Source: JBELHR01 sp042091275 (GTDB taxonomy: Bacteria > Bacteroidota > Bacteroidia > Flavobacteriales > Flavobacteriaceae). From it: a stretch of DNA of 63,603 nt. The position numbers and the translations under genes were made by a program. A model generated the notes under the pieces. That model searched no databases. It worked only from the letters and a program-made list of their open reading frames with translations, and had not been told where the DNA came from. The stretch is from the NCBI GenBank assembly GCA_042091275.1, contig JBELHR010000011.1, positions 1-63,603 of the forward strand. Reading direction: 5' to 3'. Numbering within the stretch: position 1 is the stretch's first letter; each line of letters begins with the position of its first letter. Positions 50,069 through 59,161 of this stretch are shown piece by piece.

Positions 50069-52239
50069 TAGCAGTCGCTGTAATACCTCCCGTTTTTCTT
50101 GAAATCAGAAAAGCTAGAATTCAATTGATTTTTTAAAATCGAATCCAAAGCGAGACTGACTTCTTGTTCCATAGCCAGTGAGCCACATATCATAATATCG
50201 GCGTTTTTCTGAAGTTTATCCGCTAGGTGCTCTGCATGATCAGAAACCAAGTCCTGAACATATTTAAACGGCTCTTCACGAGAATAAGCTAAATGCAAAT
50301 GGTTTATCCTCTTTTTGTTTAAGCGAGTTGTCATTTTTGTATGGCTGTCTCTATTTGCTATTCCAAAGTATAAAGTGATATCTCGACTCTTTTTTGCCTG
50401 CTCTATCATACCTATAAATGGAGCGATACCGGTACCATTCGCTATTAATATTAAGGGGTTGGAAGTTTTTGGCAGGTAAAAATGATCATTTCGAATGATT
50501 CTCGCCTTAAATTTTTTATCGGGATCCAAATTGAATAGAAACTCTGATCCGAGCCCTCCATTGTGTTTTTTGACGCTGAGCAGCAGCCCATCTTTTATTT
50601 TAGCAATAGAGTAGAGTCGTTCTTGACCTTCTTTAAATTCGATGGACAGCAAATCTCCAGATTGATATGAGGAGGTTATAGGGGGTTTGATCAAAAGATT
50701 AAAAAGACCGTCTTCGCCAATATCACCTTTTGAGGTTTCCAGTAATTTAAAAGTTTTTAATCGACTGGGTAGGCGTAACTCACTTTGTTTAAATTCACAA
50801 GTGTAATCCTTTGCAGTATTAAACTCTTTGACCCAGTTGAGTATTTCTTGAACAGAAAAGTTATCTATGTATCTCGTCGGTAATAACTCTTGACAAGGAC
50901 TAGAGACCATTATTTGATCAATGTCTTTCGCGAACTTACAGAACTCGGGATAACTCCTCGATCCGAAACCTAGGACCGCATATTTTTGATCTTCTCGGAA
51001 GTTTTTAGAATCGAAGTTTTCTAGAAACTCGTCTGCATTTTCTGGAGCCTCTCCTTGGCCGTAAGTAGCTGTAAAAATATATAAGGTGTCTAGGCTGTCA
51101 GAATTCTCAAAGTCGTTTAATTCAACCAAACTACAATTTTCGCCTTGAGCGACAAGTTGCTTTTGGAATATCCTTGCAAACCGTTCCGTACTCCCAGACT
51201 CTGAACCGTAAATTATAGCAGAGCTGGGGGATACCGCGACCACTGCTTTTGATTTTTTTATTTTAGGCCTGCGGTTTAAACTAATTTTAAAACCGGTATA
51301 AATAAAAAACAAAAGAAATATACAGGTAGTAAACAGCATCAAGTTATAGAGAATTGAAGCTTGTTTACCTGTGTGCAAAAGACCGATATCTCGACCGAGG
51401 ACTTGCACCCAGTTACCGAGGGAAGCAGAGGCAATTTCACCCGAATATTGATTTACCTCAAGCTCTCGATCCTTGAGTTTAAGAAGATAATAATCCGATT
51501 CGTCTGGAGAAAAAGGATATTCTAGACGTTCTAATTCATCTAGCTTGACCTGCTTGAAAACAGAGAGGTTTCCGATATTGTCGTAAGACTCTGTGTTTTC
51601 TGCGAGAGAAACTTCTTGAAATTGCTCCTGAATCAGATCAAAACGCAGCAAGGATAGATAGACACCCGAAAGCGCAATAATCAAGATTGGAATTAGACTT
51701 AAGCGAGCAAAATATATATGCTTGTCGGAATAGAAGTTATCTTTTACTAGAGGTTTAAAGGCCATTTTTATAGAGCCCTGCCTCTTGATTAAGAGAAGAA
51801 TTCCACTAATAGTTATTAGGCAGAGAAAAAAGGAACAGACTCCAACAATAAATCTTCCAGTACTCTTGAGGAAAAGGGATCGATGAAAGTTAGTAACAAG
51901 ATTTATAAAAGCAGAATTCTTTTCCTTTGCTTCCATAAATTCAGCTGTTTTTGGATTAAAATAGCCTTCTAAAAAGTCTCCATTTTCGTCAAAAACACTA
52001 GCACAAAAGAAACCGTCTTGGTCAACACTCAATTCGACGATTTCGGGATATTTTGCTTTAAAGGCAGTCATAGACTCTGCCAAAGAAATACTATTTAACT
52101 CAGAGGGGTGGGCATTGTGCAACTGCTTGGAACCCGCGTTGATCGCAAGCACAGCTCCAGTTAATGAGGCAAATATTAAAAAAAAGGATGAAAGCAGAGC
52201 CAATATAAAATGGCTCAGCCTCCAAATTGATTTATACAT
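50065..52239 (-). CDS. PepSY-membrane / flavodoxin / ferredoxin-reductase fusion
   Basis: 724 residues. An N-terminal PepSY-associated membrane module with about four helices (near 15-35, 135-155, 180-200, 295-315) precedes a flavodoxin domain (about 340-475; IIYGSESGSTERFAR, FTATYGQGEAPENAD) and a FAD/NAD(P) reductase domain (RLYSIAK, IANGTGIAPFIGMI, MICGSLAMEQEV, ending RYYSDCY). It can move electrons from NAD(P)H through FAD and FMN to the membrane, a layout fitting ferric-iron or haem reduction. It ends the haem-uptake operon. Confidence 0.87.
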   Translation of the reverse strand: MYKSIWRLSHFILALLSSFFLIFASLTGAVLAINAGSKQLHNAHPSELNSISLAESMTAFKAKYPEIVELSVDQDGFFCASVFDENGDFLEGYFNPKTAEFMEAKEKNSAFINLVTNFHRSLFLKSTGRFIVGVCSFFLCLITISGILLLIKRQGSIKMAFKPLVKDNFYSDKHIYFARLSLIPILIIALSGVYLSLLRFDLIQEQFQEVSLAENTESYDNIGNLSVFKQVKLDELERLEYPFSPDESDYYLLKLKDRELEVNQYSGEIASASLGNWVQVLGRDIGLLHTGKQASILYNLMLFTTCIFLLFFIYTGFKISLNRRPKIKKSKAVVAVSPSSAIIYGSESGSTERFARIFQKQLVAQGENCSLVELNDFENSDSLDTLYIFTATYGQGEAPENADEFLENFDSKNFREDQKYAVLGFGSRSYPEFCKFAKDIDQIMVSSPCQELLPTRYIDNFSVQEILNWVKEFNTAKDYTCEFKQSELRLPSRLKTFKLLETSKGDIGEDGLFNLLIKPPITSSYQSGDLLSIEFKEGQERLYSIAKIKDGLLLSVKKHNGGLGSEFLFNLDPDKKFKARIIRNDHFYLPKTSNPLILIANGTGIAPFIGMIEQAKKSRDITLYFGIANRDSHTKMTTRLNKKRINHLHLAYSREEPFKYVQDLVSDHAEHLADKLQKNADIMICGSLAMEQEVSLALDSILKNQLNSSFSDFKKNGRYYSDCY

Positions 52240-52247
52240 AAGTTAGC

Positions 52248-52724
52248 TTAGTTTGCTATCATTCGCACATATCTTATAAAACCGCTTCCTTCGTGTTTCA
52301 TCTTCAAATTATCTTGATTCAATACGATTTCCAAATCGGCTTTGTGGTATTCTTGATCTTCGACCGCCGTTTCGAATCTGAGCGTATATCCTTGATCCAT
52401 ATATTCCGAATTCAATTCTAAAACACATAGACTTCTCTCTCCACCAGCAATTGTCTCTCCAGTAATCGCATCAATATTTGTACGTTTTTTACCGTAGAAT
52501 TTCCACCATTCTGGAATGTCGTGGTACCACTCACTATCTTCTCCTTGAACATACAGGGTTTTAACATATTCGCCCTCTGGACTCATAAGAGAGATTACAA
52601 CATAAGCGCCTTCTCCACTGTAATTAGTCATTTGAATCATACACTTATAATTCAATGGCTCAGGATTTGTAAAAGAACTTAATGTCAGAGACAAAAATAA
52701 TAAGGGAAGGAATAAGTATTTCAT
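52248..52724 (-). CDS. DUF2271 family periplasmic protein
   Basis: 158 residues with a signal peptide (LLFLSLTLSSFTN). The core YKCMIQMTNYSGEGAYVVIS in Ig-like strands and the motif WWKFYGKKRTNIDAITGETIAGGE are typical of DUF2271, a family often beside PepSY and flavin-transfer genes. Role unknown; position between the reductase (8 nt) and ankyrin gene points to haem or iron handling. Confidence 0.8.
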   Translation of the reverse strand: MKYLFLPLLFLSLTLSSFTNPEPLNYKCMIQMTNYSGEGAYVVISLMSPEGEYVKTLYVQGEDSEWYHDIPEWWKFYGKKRTNIDAITGETIAGGERSLCVLELNSEYMDQGYTLRFETAVEDQEYHKADLEIVLNQDNLKMKHEGSGFIRYVRMIAN

Positions 52725-52725
52725 T

Positions 52726-54108
52726 TTATTTCGTTTTTAAAAAATTCAAATCGTCTTTGGTCAATTGTTCATTTTCCATAGCTAATTCGTAAACAGATTC
52801 ACCAAATTCAGTTTTAATCGATGTGTCTGCCCCCATTTGAATCAATTGGTGTAATAATTCGGTATTTGTCGATTTTAAAACTGCCAAATGCAGAGGAGTT
52901 TCTCCTGCCATGTTGGTGTGGTTAATATCGATATTTAAGCCCTGAATCCATGACAAAAGGTCGTATTTGTCAAATTCAATCGCCAAGTGGTATAGATTGT
53001 CTCCATCACTGGTTGGTTTGTCAAAGTCAAAACCTGCTTTTTTCAAAACCGCATATTTTTCTTCAAAAAGCTTCTCTCTACTTGAGTTGTATGAACCGAT
53101 AAGGTCATAAGCGATGGATCTTTCTTTTGAATCTAAATTCTGAACATCGGCACCATTGCTGATTAGAAAATTAACGACATCCAAATTATTATAACGAACA
53201 GCCTCGTTTAAAGCAACGCGCCCTCTGTTGTTTTTTTGATTTGCAGAAACTCCAGATTCCATAAAAAACGCCAATAAATCCAAGTCATTTGAATTTCTGG
53301 ATACAATCTGAATTAGATTTGAATCGTCCTCATTTACAACTTGAAAATTTAAACCTTTTCCTTTGAGGAAAGTAAAGAAATCTACTCCGACAACTCCATT
53401 TCTAGTTCCTTGAGCAGCAAACAAAAGAGCTCTGTCTGTCGGCTCGCAGCCTTGTTTTTCAAGATCGTTTAGGAGAGATGTGTTTCCGGCTCTACTCGCG
53501 TAATCATATACTCCACTACCTAAATTATCTTTGCTAAATAAAGAAACTCCCTCACTTTTGAAATACTTCAAAAGCATTGGGCTTTCCTTCTTGGAGGCAA
53601 CCAAAAGAATGGCGTTTGCTCCTTTTCTTGTAAAATCGTTTGTCGGATCTATACCGTTTGTAATACACCAATCGTAAATCCTAGTATCTGTTACCCCAGC
53701 GTTAGCTGCAAAGTTCAATATGGAATTTCCTTTGTTGTCCTTTAAGTCTGTTCTTGCTCCTTTTTCTAGCAGGTAGTTTAACAGCTCTAAATTACCTTTA
53801 TAGGCAGCCCAAAAGGCATAGGTTCTAAGGTCATGTGTAAGTTTATTTACATCATTTCCTTCGAAAGTCAGAAGATATTTTATCACATCCATTGAGCTTT
53901 GCTCTAAAATAGCGTAAGCAGTGGGATCAAAGGCGTTAGAGTTTAATTCAGAAGGATTAGCTCCTTTTTCAACCGCTGATTTAACCATCTCTAGATCTGG
54001 ATTTGATTTCCAAAAAGATCGTTCTAAAAGGGTGTTGTTTTGCGCAAATAATGAGCCGATTCCAAAAAGGAAAAAGCTCATCATTAAAATTACTTTATTT
54101 ACTTTCAT
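52726..54108 (-). CDS. Exported ankyrin-repeat protein
   Basis: 460 residues. Signal peptide (MMSFFLFGIGSLFAQ), then about 12 ankyrin repeats with clear units such as GNLELLNYLLEKGARTDLKD, NNLDVVNFLISNGADV and AGETPLHLAVLKSTNTELLH. A protein-binding scaffold in the periplasm. Encoded within the haem operon, 1 nt from DUF2271 and DUF6607 genes on each side, so it probably serves that system; partner unknown. Confidence 0.85.
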   Translation of the reverse strand: MKVNKVILMMSFFLFGIGSLFAQNNTLLERSFWKSNPDLEMVKSAVEKGANPSELNSNAFDPTAYAILEQSSMDVIKYLLTFEGNDVNKLTHDLRTYAFWAAYKGNLELLNYLLEKGARTDLKDNKGNSILNFAANAGVTDTRIYDWCITNGIDPTNDFTRKGANAILLVASKKESPMLLKYFKSEGVSLFSKDNLGSGVYDYASRAGNTSLLNDLEKQGCEPTDRALLFAAQGTRNGVVGVDFFTFLKGKGLNFQVVNEDDSNLIQIVSRNSNDLDLLAFFMESGVSANQKNNRGRVALNEAVRYNNLDVVNFLISNGADVQNLDSKERSIAYDLIGSYNSSREKLFEEKYAVLKKAGFDFDKPTSDGDNLYHLAIEFDKYDLLSWIQGLNIDINHTNMAGETPLHLAVLKSTNTELLHQLIQMGADTSIKTEFGESVYELAMENEQLTKDDLNFLKTK

Positions 54109-54109
54109 A

Positions 54110-55021
54110 TTATTCGATAATAAAAGATTCTATTATTTGGTCAATTTCTTCTTTATTCAAGTCTGTACTATCCGCTGAAAGGTATTTTGTCAAAGGTTTG
54201 TTATCCACCTTGTCTCTTAAATGTAAGTTTTGGTCTTTTGCAAAAACAGCATCCCATTTAGATCTTACATTAGACCACATTTGGCTGTGTGCCTTCCAAT
54301 AGTCTTGACCACCTTTGCATCTGGAGTCTTCCACCTTTTTGTATACATTGTATCCAACCTCTTGAGCGACTAAAACATTTTCTTTATTTTCTTCAACCAA
54401 GATTTTGTCATTATTTTGACTGTGAATCCAGCCTTCCTCTACTATTTCGTGACGGCTTGAACGCATGGTCATATTGTAATCGCTTCTCTGCGTATACTCT
54501 CTTCTCGGAAGTGGTGCAGGGGTTGTGTCTTCCCAATAACTCTTACCGTCCACATGAACCCATGAAGCGCTTCCTTCGTAACGAGGACTGTCGTCTACTT
54601 GGAAAACTTTTTGCGTCCACTGACCTTTGACGTCAGATTTTGGTAAACTAACAAAATTCCACATATTATCGTGGTCAAAAATATAGAAGTCTGTGTTTTG
54701 ATATTCCCAATCTTGTCTCCAATGTTTTACGATATAAGGAGAAGATTCTGGACCTACCAAAAGAAGGTGTTGCATGGATACAAATCCTTTTTCTTCTTCT
54801 ACTAGTTGAACCCATTCCAATCCGCCAGTTCTCTTAACTGCAGAACCCATATATTCTGGATCTTCAGAGTATTCAAACGTTTCGGCAAAATTGAAGCTAA
54901 CTTCATAACAACCACACATTTCTTTAATTGCAGCTTGGTCTTGTTTTAATTTGCGTTGTCCTTGAGTTGAAAAAACGATCAAGGTTAATAGCGCTATACT
55001 AAGTGTCGATTTTAAGGTCAT
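54110..55021 (-). CDS. DUF6607 family exported protein
   Basis: 303 residues with a signal peptide ending STQGQ. Beta-rich with many aromatic residues: IKEMCGCYEVSFNFAETF, YIVKHWRQDWEYQNTDFYIF, HDNMWNF. This matches DUF6607, a family in Bacteroidota found in haem- or iron-uptake loci. CGC near the N-terminus and conserved His/Trp residues could bind haem (inference). An iron-box-like repeat precedes it at 55061-55074. Confidence 0.75.
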   Translation of the reverse strand: MTLKSTLSIALLTLIVFSTQGQRKLKQDQAAIKEMCGCYEVSFNFAETFEYSEDPEYMGSAVKRTGGLEWVQLVEEEKGFVSMQHLLLVGPESSPYIVKHWRQDWEYQNTDFYIFDHDNMWNFVSLPKSDVKGQWTQKVFQVDDSPRYEGSASWVHVDGKSYWEDTTPAPLPRREYTQRSDYNMTMRSSRHEIVEEGWIHSQNNDKILVEENKENVLVAQEVGYNVYKKVEDSRCKGGQDYWKAHSQMWSNVRSKWDAVFAKDQNLHLRDKVDNKPLTKYLSADSTDLNKEEIDQIIESFIIE

Positions 55022-55060
55022 AAAACTTGAGTTTACTTTACTTGCGAAATTAATTAAGAT

Positions 55061-55074
55061 TTAATCCAAATAAA
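55061..55074. promoter_or_regulatory. Shared 14-mer before DUF6607, same as before the TonB receptor
   Basis: TTAATCCAAATAAA is identical to 58047-58060, in the upstream region of the TonB receptor of this operon. Lies between the HmuY stop and the DUF6607 start. Could be a Fur-type or other shared operator. Confidence 0.4.
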
Positions 55075-55077
55075 AGA

Positions 55078-55800
55078 TTATTCGAATAATTTTTCAAAAC
55101 GGAATTTAGGGAATCCCAATAAAGCGCCATCCTCAGAATAGAAATCTAGGAATTCTAATTTGTAAAGTACGCCTTGATCTGTTTTGATCACGTAATATTG
55201 GTCTTGAACAATTGTGTAGCTAAAGCTAGACATATCAAAACCTTTCCAATCGTGACCGATAGCGTCAACTGCAGTAGAGTAGGTGTAGTTTAACGCTTGG
55301 TCTAATGTCATATCTGTATAATTTACAAATGTTTGACCAGCCTCAATCATGTCTGTCTTGTTCAATTTCAGAACTTCTACGTTTCCTTTATTTAAAAGAG
55401 CTCCTGTCACGTAATAAGGCATTTCTTGCCCACCAGCTTGAAGCTTACCGTTGTAGTAAGAAAATACGATATCCCATCCTGGAGCTTCTGTTGATTCATC
55501 CATGGATGGAGTCCATAGGTCAAACTTGATATAATTTGCGTCATTCCAGTGGTACCCTGTGGTATCTGCATTCTGTTCTGTTGTAGACTCGTCAAAATTC
55601 ACATACACTTGACGATTGTAGTTTAGTTTCACTTCTTCCATTTCTCCACTGTGATTCCTAGTTTCGATAAAAACATCAGGCTGGCTATAAAGGGCAACTC
55701 TCAAGTCGTGAATCGACTCCGTTTCGATTTCAGGTGTAGAATCTTCTTCACAGCTGAATAGTAAAAAAGCAAAGCTAAATAGGTAGATTAAATTTTTCAT
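55078..55800 (-). CDS. hmuY: HmuY family haem-binding lipoprotein
   Basis: 240 residues with a lipobox (FLLFSC). The beta-rich C-terminal half with YYVIKTDQGVLYKLEFLDFYS and GFPKFRFEKLF is typical of HmuY, a haemophore-like lipoprotein of Porphyromonas and relatives. It captures haem at the cell surface and passes it to a TonB receptor, here encoded 2 nt upstream. Confidence 0.85.
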   Translation of the reverse strand: MKNLIYLFSFAFLLFSCEEDSTPEIETESIHDLRVALYSQPDVFIETRNHSGEMEEVKLNYNRQVYVNFDESTTEQNADTTGYHWNDANYIKFDLWTPSMDESTEAPGWDIVFSYYNGKLQAGGQEMPYYVTGALLNKGNVEVLKLNKTDMIEAGQTFVNYTDMTLDQALNYTYSTAVDAIGHDWKGFDMSSFSYTIVQDQYYVIKTDQGVLYKLEFLDFYSEDGALLGFPKFRFEKLFE

Positions 55801-55802
55801 AA

Positions 55803-58010
55803 TTATTGGGGTTTATTTGTTTTGAGATTAAATTTTAAACTGATAAAATAGCTTCTTCCCCAGTCTATAAGAGTTCCGGATCCGCTATTATGTGCTCCTG
55901 TATTTGCGTTGGAATTTACCGCACTTACATCTAAAATATTTTTTACACCTGCCCCGAGAATCCAGCGTCCGTTTTGAAAGGTTTTGTTGATATTCAGATC
56001 GAGGTTATCGTAAGGGTCTGTTTCAACCAAATAGATTTGGTCTTCAGAATTTATTCTTGTTTGTTGCCTTTTACCGTTGTGCTTGAAGTCTAGGAGGACA
56101 TCCAAGTTTTGAGTAGGGAAGATATAGCTCAAGCTAGAGGTGTAATCTAAGCTATAGTCAAAATTAAAATCTTGACTATTCTCCAAATCATAGGCAATCC
56201 CGGTGAGATTAACACCGGCACTAAAACGAACTCTTTTTCCCGATTGATAGGAGAAGCTAGTGTTCAGACCTTGGGTTTTCTTTTGGCTAATATTGTTGTA
56301 AATAAAACCTTGACTATTTTGATCTTGAACCAATTCAATAACATCGCTAAGATGATTGTAAAAGGTGTTAAAATCTATCTTAATCCCTCTAGAACTATTC
56401 AGGTTTAGATATTTAGACAGTCCCAAGCTCAAACTGTGAGAAGTTTCTGGATCGAGTTCAGGATTCCCATATATTTGGTGATTGGAATCTACAAAATCCA
56501 TGTAGAGCTCTTTTATACTTGGCGTCCTGAATCCTTTGGCATAAGACAATCTTGCGGTCCAGTTATTTTCGTTGAACTTGAAGTGACCAGCGTAAATCAA
56601 AGGAGCGTCATAAGTATTGTGAATCATATAGCGCAATCCGGGTTGAAAGGTCAAGGATTCTGATAATCTCCATTGAAGATCTGCCCACAAGGCATTACTC
56701 AAGATACCTTTGTTATCGGCTACTTTTTCCCCTTTACCTGTCTCTGAATCCAATTCATAACCCGAGTTTAGCAAAACAGATTCGCTAAAATCGTGCTTAT
56801 AGGATAGTCGATAGTTTACTTGATCGTAATAATCCTCAGTCGGTTCCCCTGAAAGATTCGAGCTTCCTTCATCTTCTTTTACATAATATCTTTGACTCTC
56901 TCGTTTAAATGTGTTGAAGGAGAGTTGACTTTTTAGGTAGTCGTTGTTAGAAAACTCCTTTTCTATATTCAAAACGTAAGTCATTCTCTGCGTTTTGAAA
57001 TTGGTGTCAAAAGCCCGATTGGCGGAGGTGTAATTTCCTTTGTAGGTTAGATCTTCAAGATTGAATCGGATACGAGAATTTACAATCCATTTGTTTTCTC
57101 TAAAGGTATAGCTCAAATTAGCGTTGTAAAGATTTTTTGGAGCCCAATCTAATTGACGTGAGCTCTTGTCCAAGTCAAACCCATCAAAAAAGCGCCCACT
57201 AAAATCAACAGCAAACTGATTTTTTTTACCCTGCATGGAGACCAGTCCATTTACAGTAAATAGACCAACGGTTTCGTAATAGGTTCCTAGTTGTGAATCA
57301 AAGTTATATGGACTGTCCGTTTTGCTAATAATATTTATCGTGCCTGCTAAGGCATTTGAACCGTATACCACAGACATTGGCCCTTCAATTATTTCTATAT
57401 GATCTATGGAAGATGCATCGATTTGAGACAAATCAATATTCCCGTTTTGTCTTCCAATAATTGGAACTCCATCAATAAGAATTTTTACATGTTGCCCCTC
57501 GAGACCCTGCATTACTATTTGGGTTCCTAGTATAGGATCTTGGCTCAACTGGATTGTGGGCTCAAACTGAAGTGCTTCTTGTACGTTTTGAATATTTCTG
57601 CTCTCTAAGACCTCCCTGCTTAAAACACGGATATCGTAGATGGATTTGTCTACTTTTACAGTTCCTAATTGCGCGGTCATTACTACCTCGTCTAGATTGA
57701 ACAAATCCACAGACAAAATAATTTTTTGAGAAAGGTTGGCACCTAGCTTTTGATCTAAAGTTTTAAAACCGGTATAACTTATGGAGATTTGGTCAGCGTC
57801 TTTTCCTTTTAGATTCACCCTACCATTCTCGTCACTCAAATAGTATTTCTTTAGTCCATTCTGATTGGTCTGAATCAAGTGCGCCCCCATAAGACTTTGT
57901 CCTGTTGATTCGTCGATCAACTCGAGTGAGTAGCTATTCTGACCAAAGCTACTTTGCATACATATTGTGCAGAATAGCAGGAGTGTAAGTGTCAACTTCA
58001 TTGGAATCAA
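55803..58010 (-). CDS. TonB-dependent receptor, probable haem receptor (HmuR type)
   Basis: 735 residues with a signal peptide (MQSSFGQ) and a carboxypeptidase-like beta domain (about 25-105; GAHLIQTNQNGLKKY). The plug has the typical MQGLEGQHVKILIDGVPIIG in two parts and GPMSVVYGSNALAGTINII; the barrel ends in YFISLKFNLK. Being the first gene of an operon with HmuY, it most likely imports haem. The start is the ATG at 58010; a shorter one (MKLTL) is 3 codons on. Confidence 0.88.
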   Translation of the reverse strand: MIPMKLTLTLLLFCTICMQSSFGQNSYSLELIDESTGQSLMGAHLIQTNQNGLKKYYLSDENGRVNLKGKDADQISISYTGFKTLDQKLGANLSQKIILSVDLFNLDEVVMTAQLGTVKVDKSIYDIRVLSREVLESRNIQNVQEALQFEPTIQLSQDPILGTQIVMQGLEGQHVKILIDGVPIIGRQNGNIDLSQIDASSIDHIEIIEGPMSVVYGSNALAGTINIISKTDSPYNFDSQLGTYYETVGLFTVNGLVSMQGKKNQFAVDFSGRFFDGFDLDKSSRQLDWAPKNLYNANLSYTFRENKWIVNSRIRFNLEDLTYKGNYTSANRAFDTNFKTQRMTYVLNIEKEFSNNDYLKSQLSFNTFKRESQRYYVKEDEGSSNLSGEPTEDYYDQVNYRLSYKHDFSESVLLNSGYELDSETGKGEKVADNKGILSNALWADLQWRLSESLTFQPGLRYMIHNTYDAPLIYAGHFKFNENNWTARLSYAKGFRTPSIKELYMDFVDSNHQIYGNPELDPETSHSLSLGLSKYLNLNSSRGIKIDFNTFYNHLSDVIELVQDQNSQGFIYNNISQKKTQGLNTSFSYQSGKRVRFSAGVNLTGIAYDLENSQDFNFDYSLDYTSSLSYIFPTQNLDVLLDFKHNGKRQQTRINSEDQIYLVETDPYDNLDLNINKTFQNGRWILGAGVKNILDVSAVNSNANTGAHNSGSGTLIDWGRSYFISLKFNLKTNKPQ

Positions 58011-58025
58011 ACGTCAAATTTTTTG

Positions 58026-58060
58026 CAAAGATACACTTGTTTATAATTAATCCAAATAAA
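58026..58060 (-). promoter_or_regulatory. Promoter and candidate iron box of the haem-uptake operon
   Basis: On the minus strand: TTG (58053-58055), 19-nt spacer, TATCTTTG (58026-58033), a full consensus. The 14-mer TTAATCCAAATAAA (58047-58060, + strand) covers the -33 element and recurs at 55061. A repressor bound there would block the promoter. Confidence 0.65.
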
Positions 58061-58090
58061 GATAGATAATTATTTTGCAAAAACATTTCA

Positions 58091-58116
58091 AAAAAAAAGA
58101 GCCCTCAAGGACTCTT
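58091..58116 (-). terminator. Terminator after the SRPBCC gene
   Basis: On the minus strand AGAGTCC, loop TTGA, GGGCTCT, then eight T. Confidence 0.8.
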
Positions 58117-58139
58117 ATCTTAGTGTTTACTCACTGGAT

Positions 58140-58601
58140 TTATTTTGGAAATCTTCGATCTACTGCCTTTACGCGGTAGTCAAATACTTCTTCTAGTTTT
58201 TTGGTGATAAAAAGAGAATTTGCTATTCTTCCAAGAAGGCCTAGGGGAGGGGAGTAGCTGACAATATCAGTCATCAGAACGCCTTGGTCACAAGTCTCAA
58301 CAATATGTTGGTGATGCCAAATTTTATAGGGTCCGACACGCTGTTCATCAACGAAATAATGTTTGTCTTTTATCTTAGTTATTTCCGTTACCCAAGTAGT
58401 TTTTATTCCGAGCAGAGGGCTTACCTTGTAGGCAATAATCATTCCTTCGTACATTTTGTCAGGGAGACCTTCGGAAGTAATATCAAAACCCATATCATCG
58501 GGAGTAATTTCCTTTAGATTGCGATGCGAGGAGATAAAATCCCAAACCTCATCGAGTGAGGCATTAATAGTTTGAGTTTTTCGGAATTGGTAAAAGGCCA
58601 T
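58140..58601 (-). CDS. SRPBCC family ligand-binding protein
   Basis: 153 residues of the START/Bet v1 fold: TINASLDEVWDFISSHRNL at the N-terminus, WVTEITKIKDKHYFVDEQRVGPYKIWHHQH in the middle in two parts, and a long C-terminal helix. Close to CDP/coenzyme-type cyclase-like proteins; ligand unknown. Last gene of the group, 2 nt after the CIA30 gene. Confidence 0.85.
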   Translation of the reverse strand: MAFYQFRKTQTINASLDEVWDFISSHRNLKEITPDDMGFDITSEGLPDKMYEGMIIAYKVSPLLGIKTTWVTEITKIKDKHYFVDEQRVGPYKIWHHQHIVETCDQGVLMTDIVSYSPPLGLLGRIANSLFITKKLEEVFDYRVKAVDRRFPK

Positions 58602-58603
58602 AT

Positions 58604-59128
58604 TTATTTGAACTTGATATAATCGATTTCGAGTTTAAAAGGATTTGTTTTTTTATCTGCTTTGATAAAGCCAATGCGAATTGCCTTTAGGGGATTGTCT
58701 CCTAAAGTTTTTCCAGTCTTATTTCCCATGCGAATTTGTTCGAGATCACTGAGAGATATGGTGATTTCTTGCCAATCCTCAGAAGATTGAAGATTTAAAG
58801 CAAAATAGGGATTATAAAAATATCGAGATTGCTCAAACATCATGGAAAATTTGCCACCTTGGGCTTTGAAGCGAATAGTTAAAGTCTCAAATTCACTAAA
58901 ATCATAGCGATCGAAACGGCTTCGAACCGAGGCAAAACCTCCGTTGTTTTCAAGTGATAAGCTTCCAAAAAATACCAAACTATCCTCTTCTAAACGAGCT
59001 TGACCGTCTGAAATACCTCCCATCACCCCATCGTTGATAATCATCCAATCATTTCCGTATTTTCCCTGACCGAAATCTAGGGTAGATTGGCTTAAACTAA
59101 ACATAAAAAGTATAATTAAAATTCGCAT
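58604..59128 (-). CDS. CIA30 family protein, exported
   Basis: 174 residues with a short signal peptide (ILFMFSLSQS). The galactose-binding-like fold of CIA30 is shown by NDWMIINDGVMGGISDGQA, GGFASVRSRFD and GDNPLKAIRIGFIKADKK. In mitochondria CIA30 assists complex I assembly; bacterial members are mostly of unknown role. Confidence 0.8.
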   Translation of the reverse strand: MRILIILFMFSLSQSTLDFGQGKYGNDWMIINDGVMGGISDGQARLEEDSLVFFGSLSLENNGGFASVRSRFDRYDFSEFETLTIRFKAQGGKFSMMFEQSRYFYNPYFALNLQSSEDWQEITISLSDLEQIRMGNKTGKTLGDNPLKAIRIGFIKADKKTNPFKLEIDYIKFK

Positions 59129-59161
59129 AACTTTTCAATAGACGTTAAATACCTCATTTAA

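Noticed and set aside
53921..54630. Plus-strand frames opposite the ankyrin and DUF6607 genes
   Set aside because: They are shadows of the minus-strand genes, low in complexity and without initiation signals.
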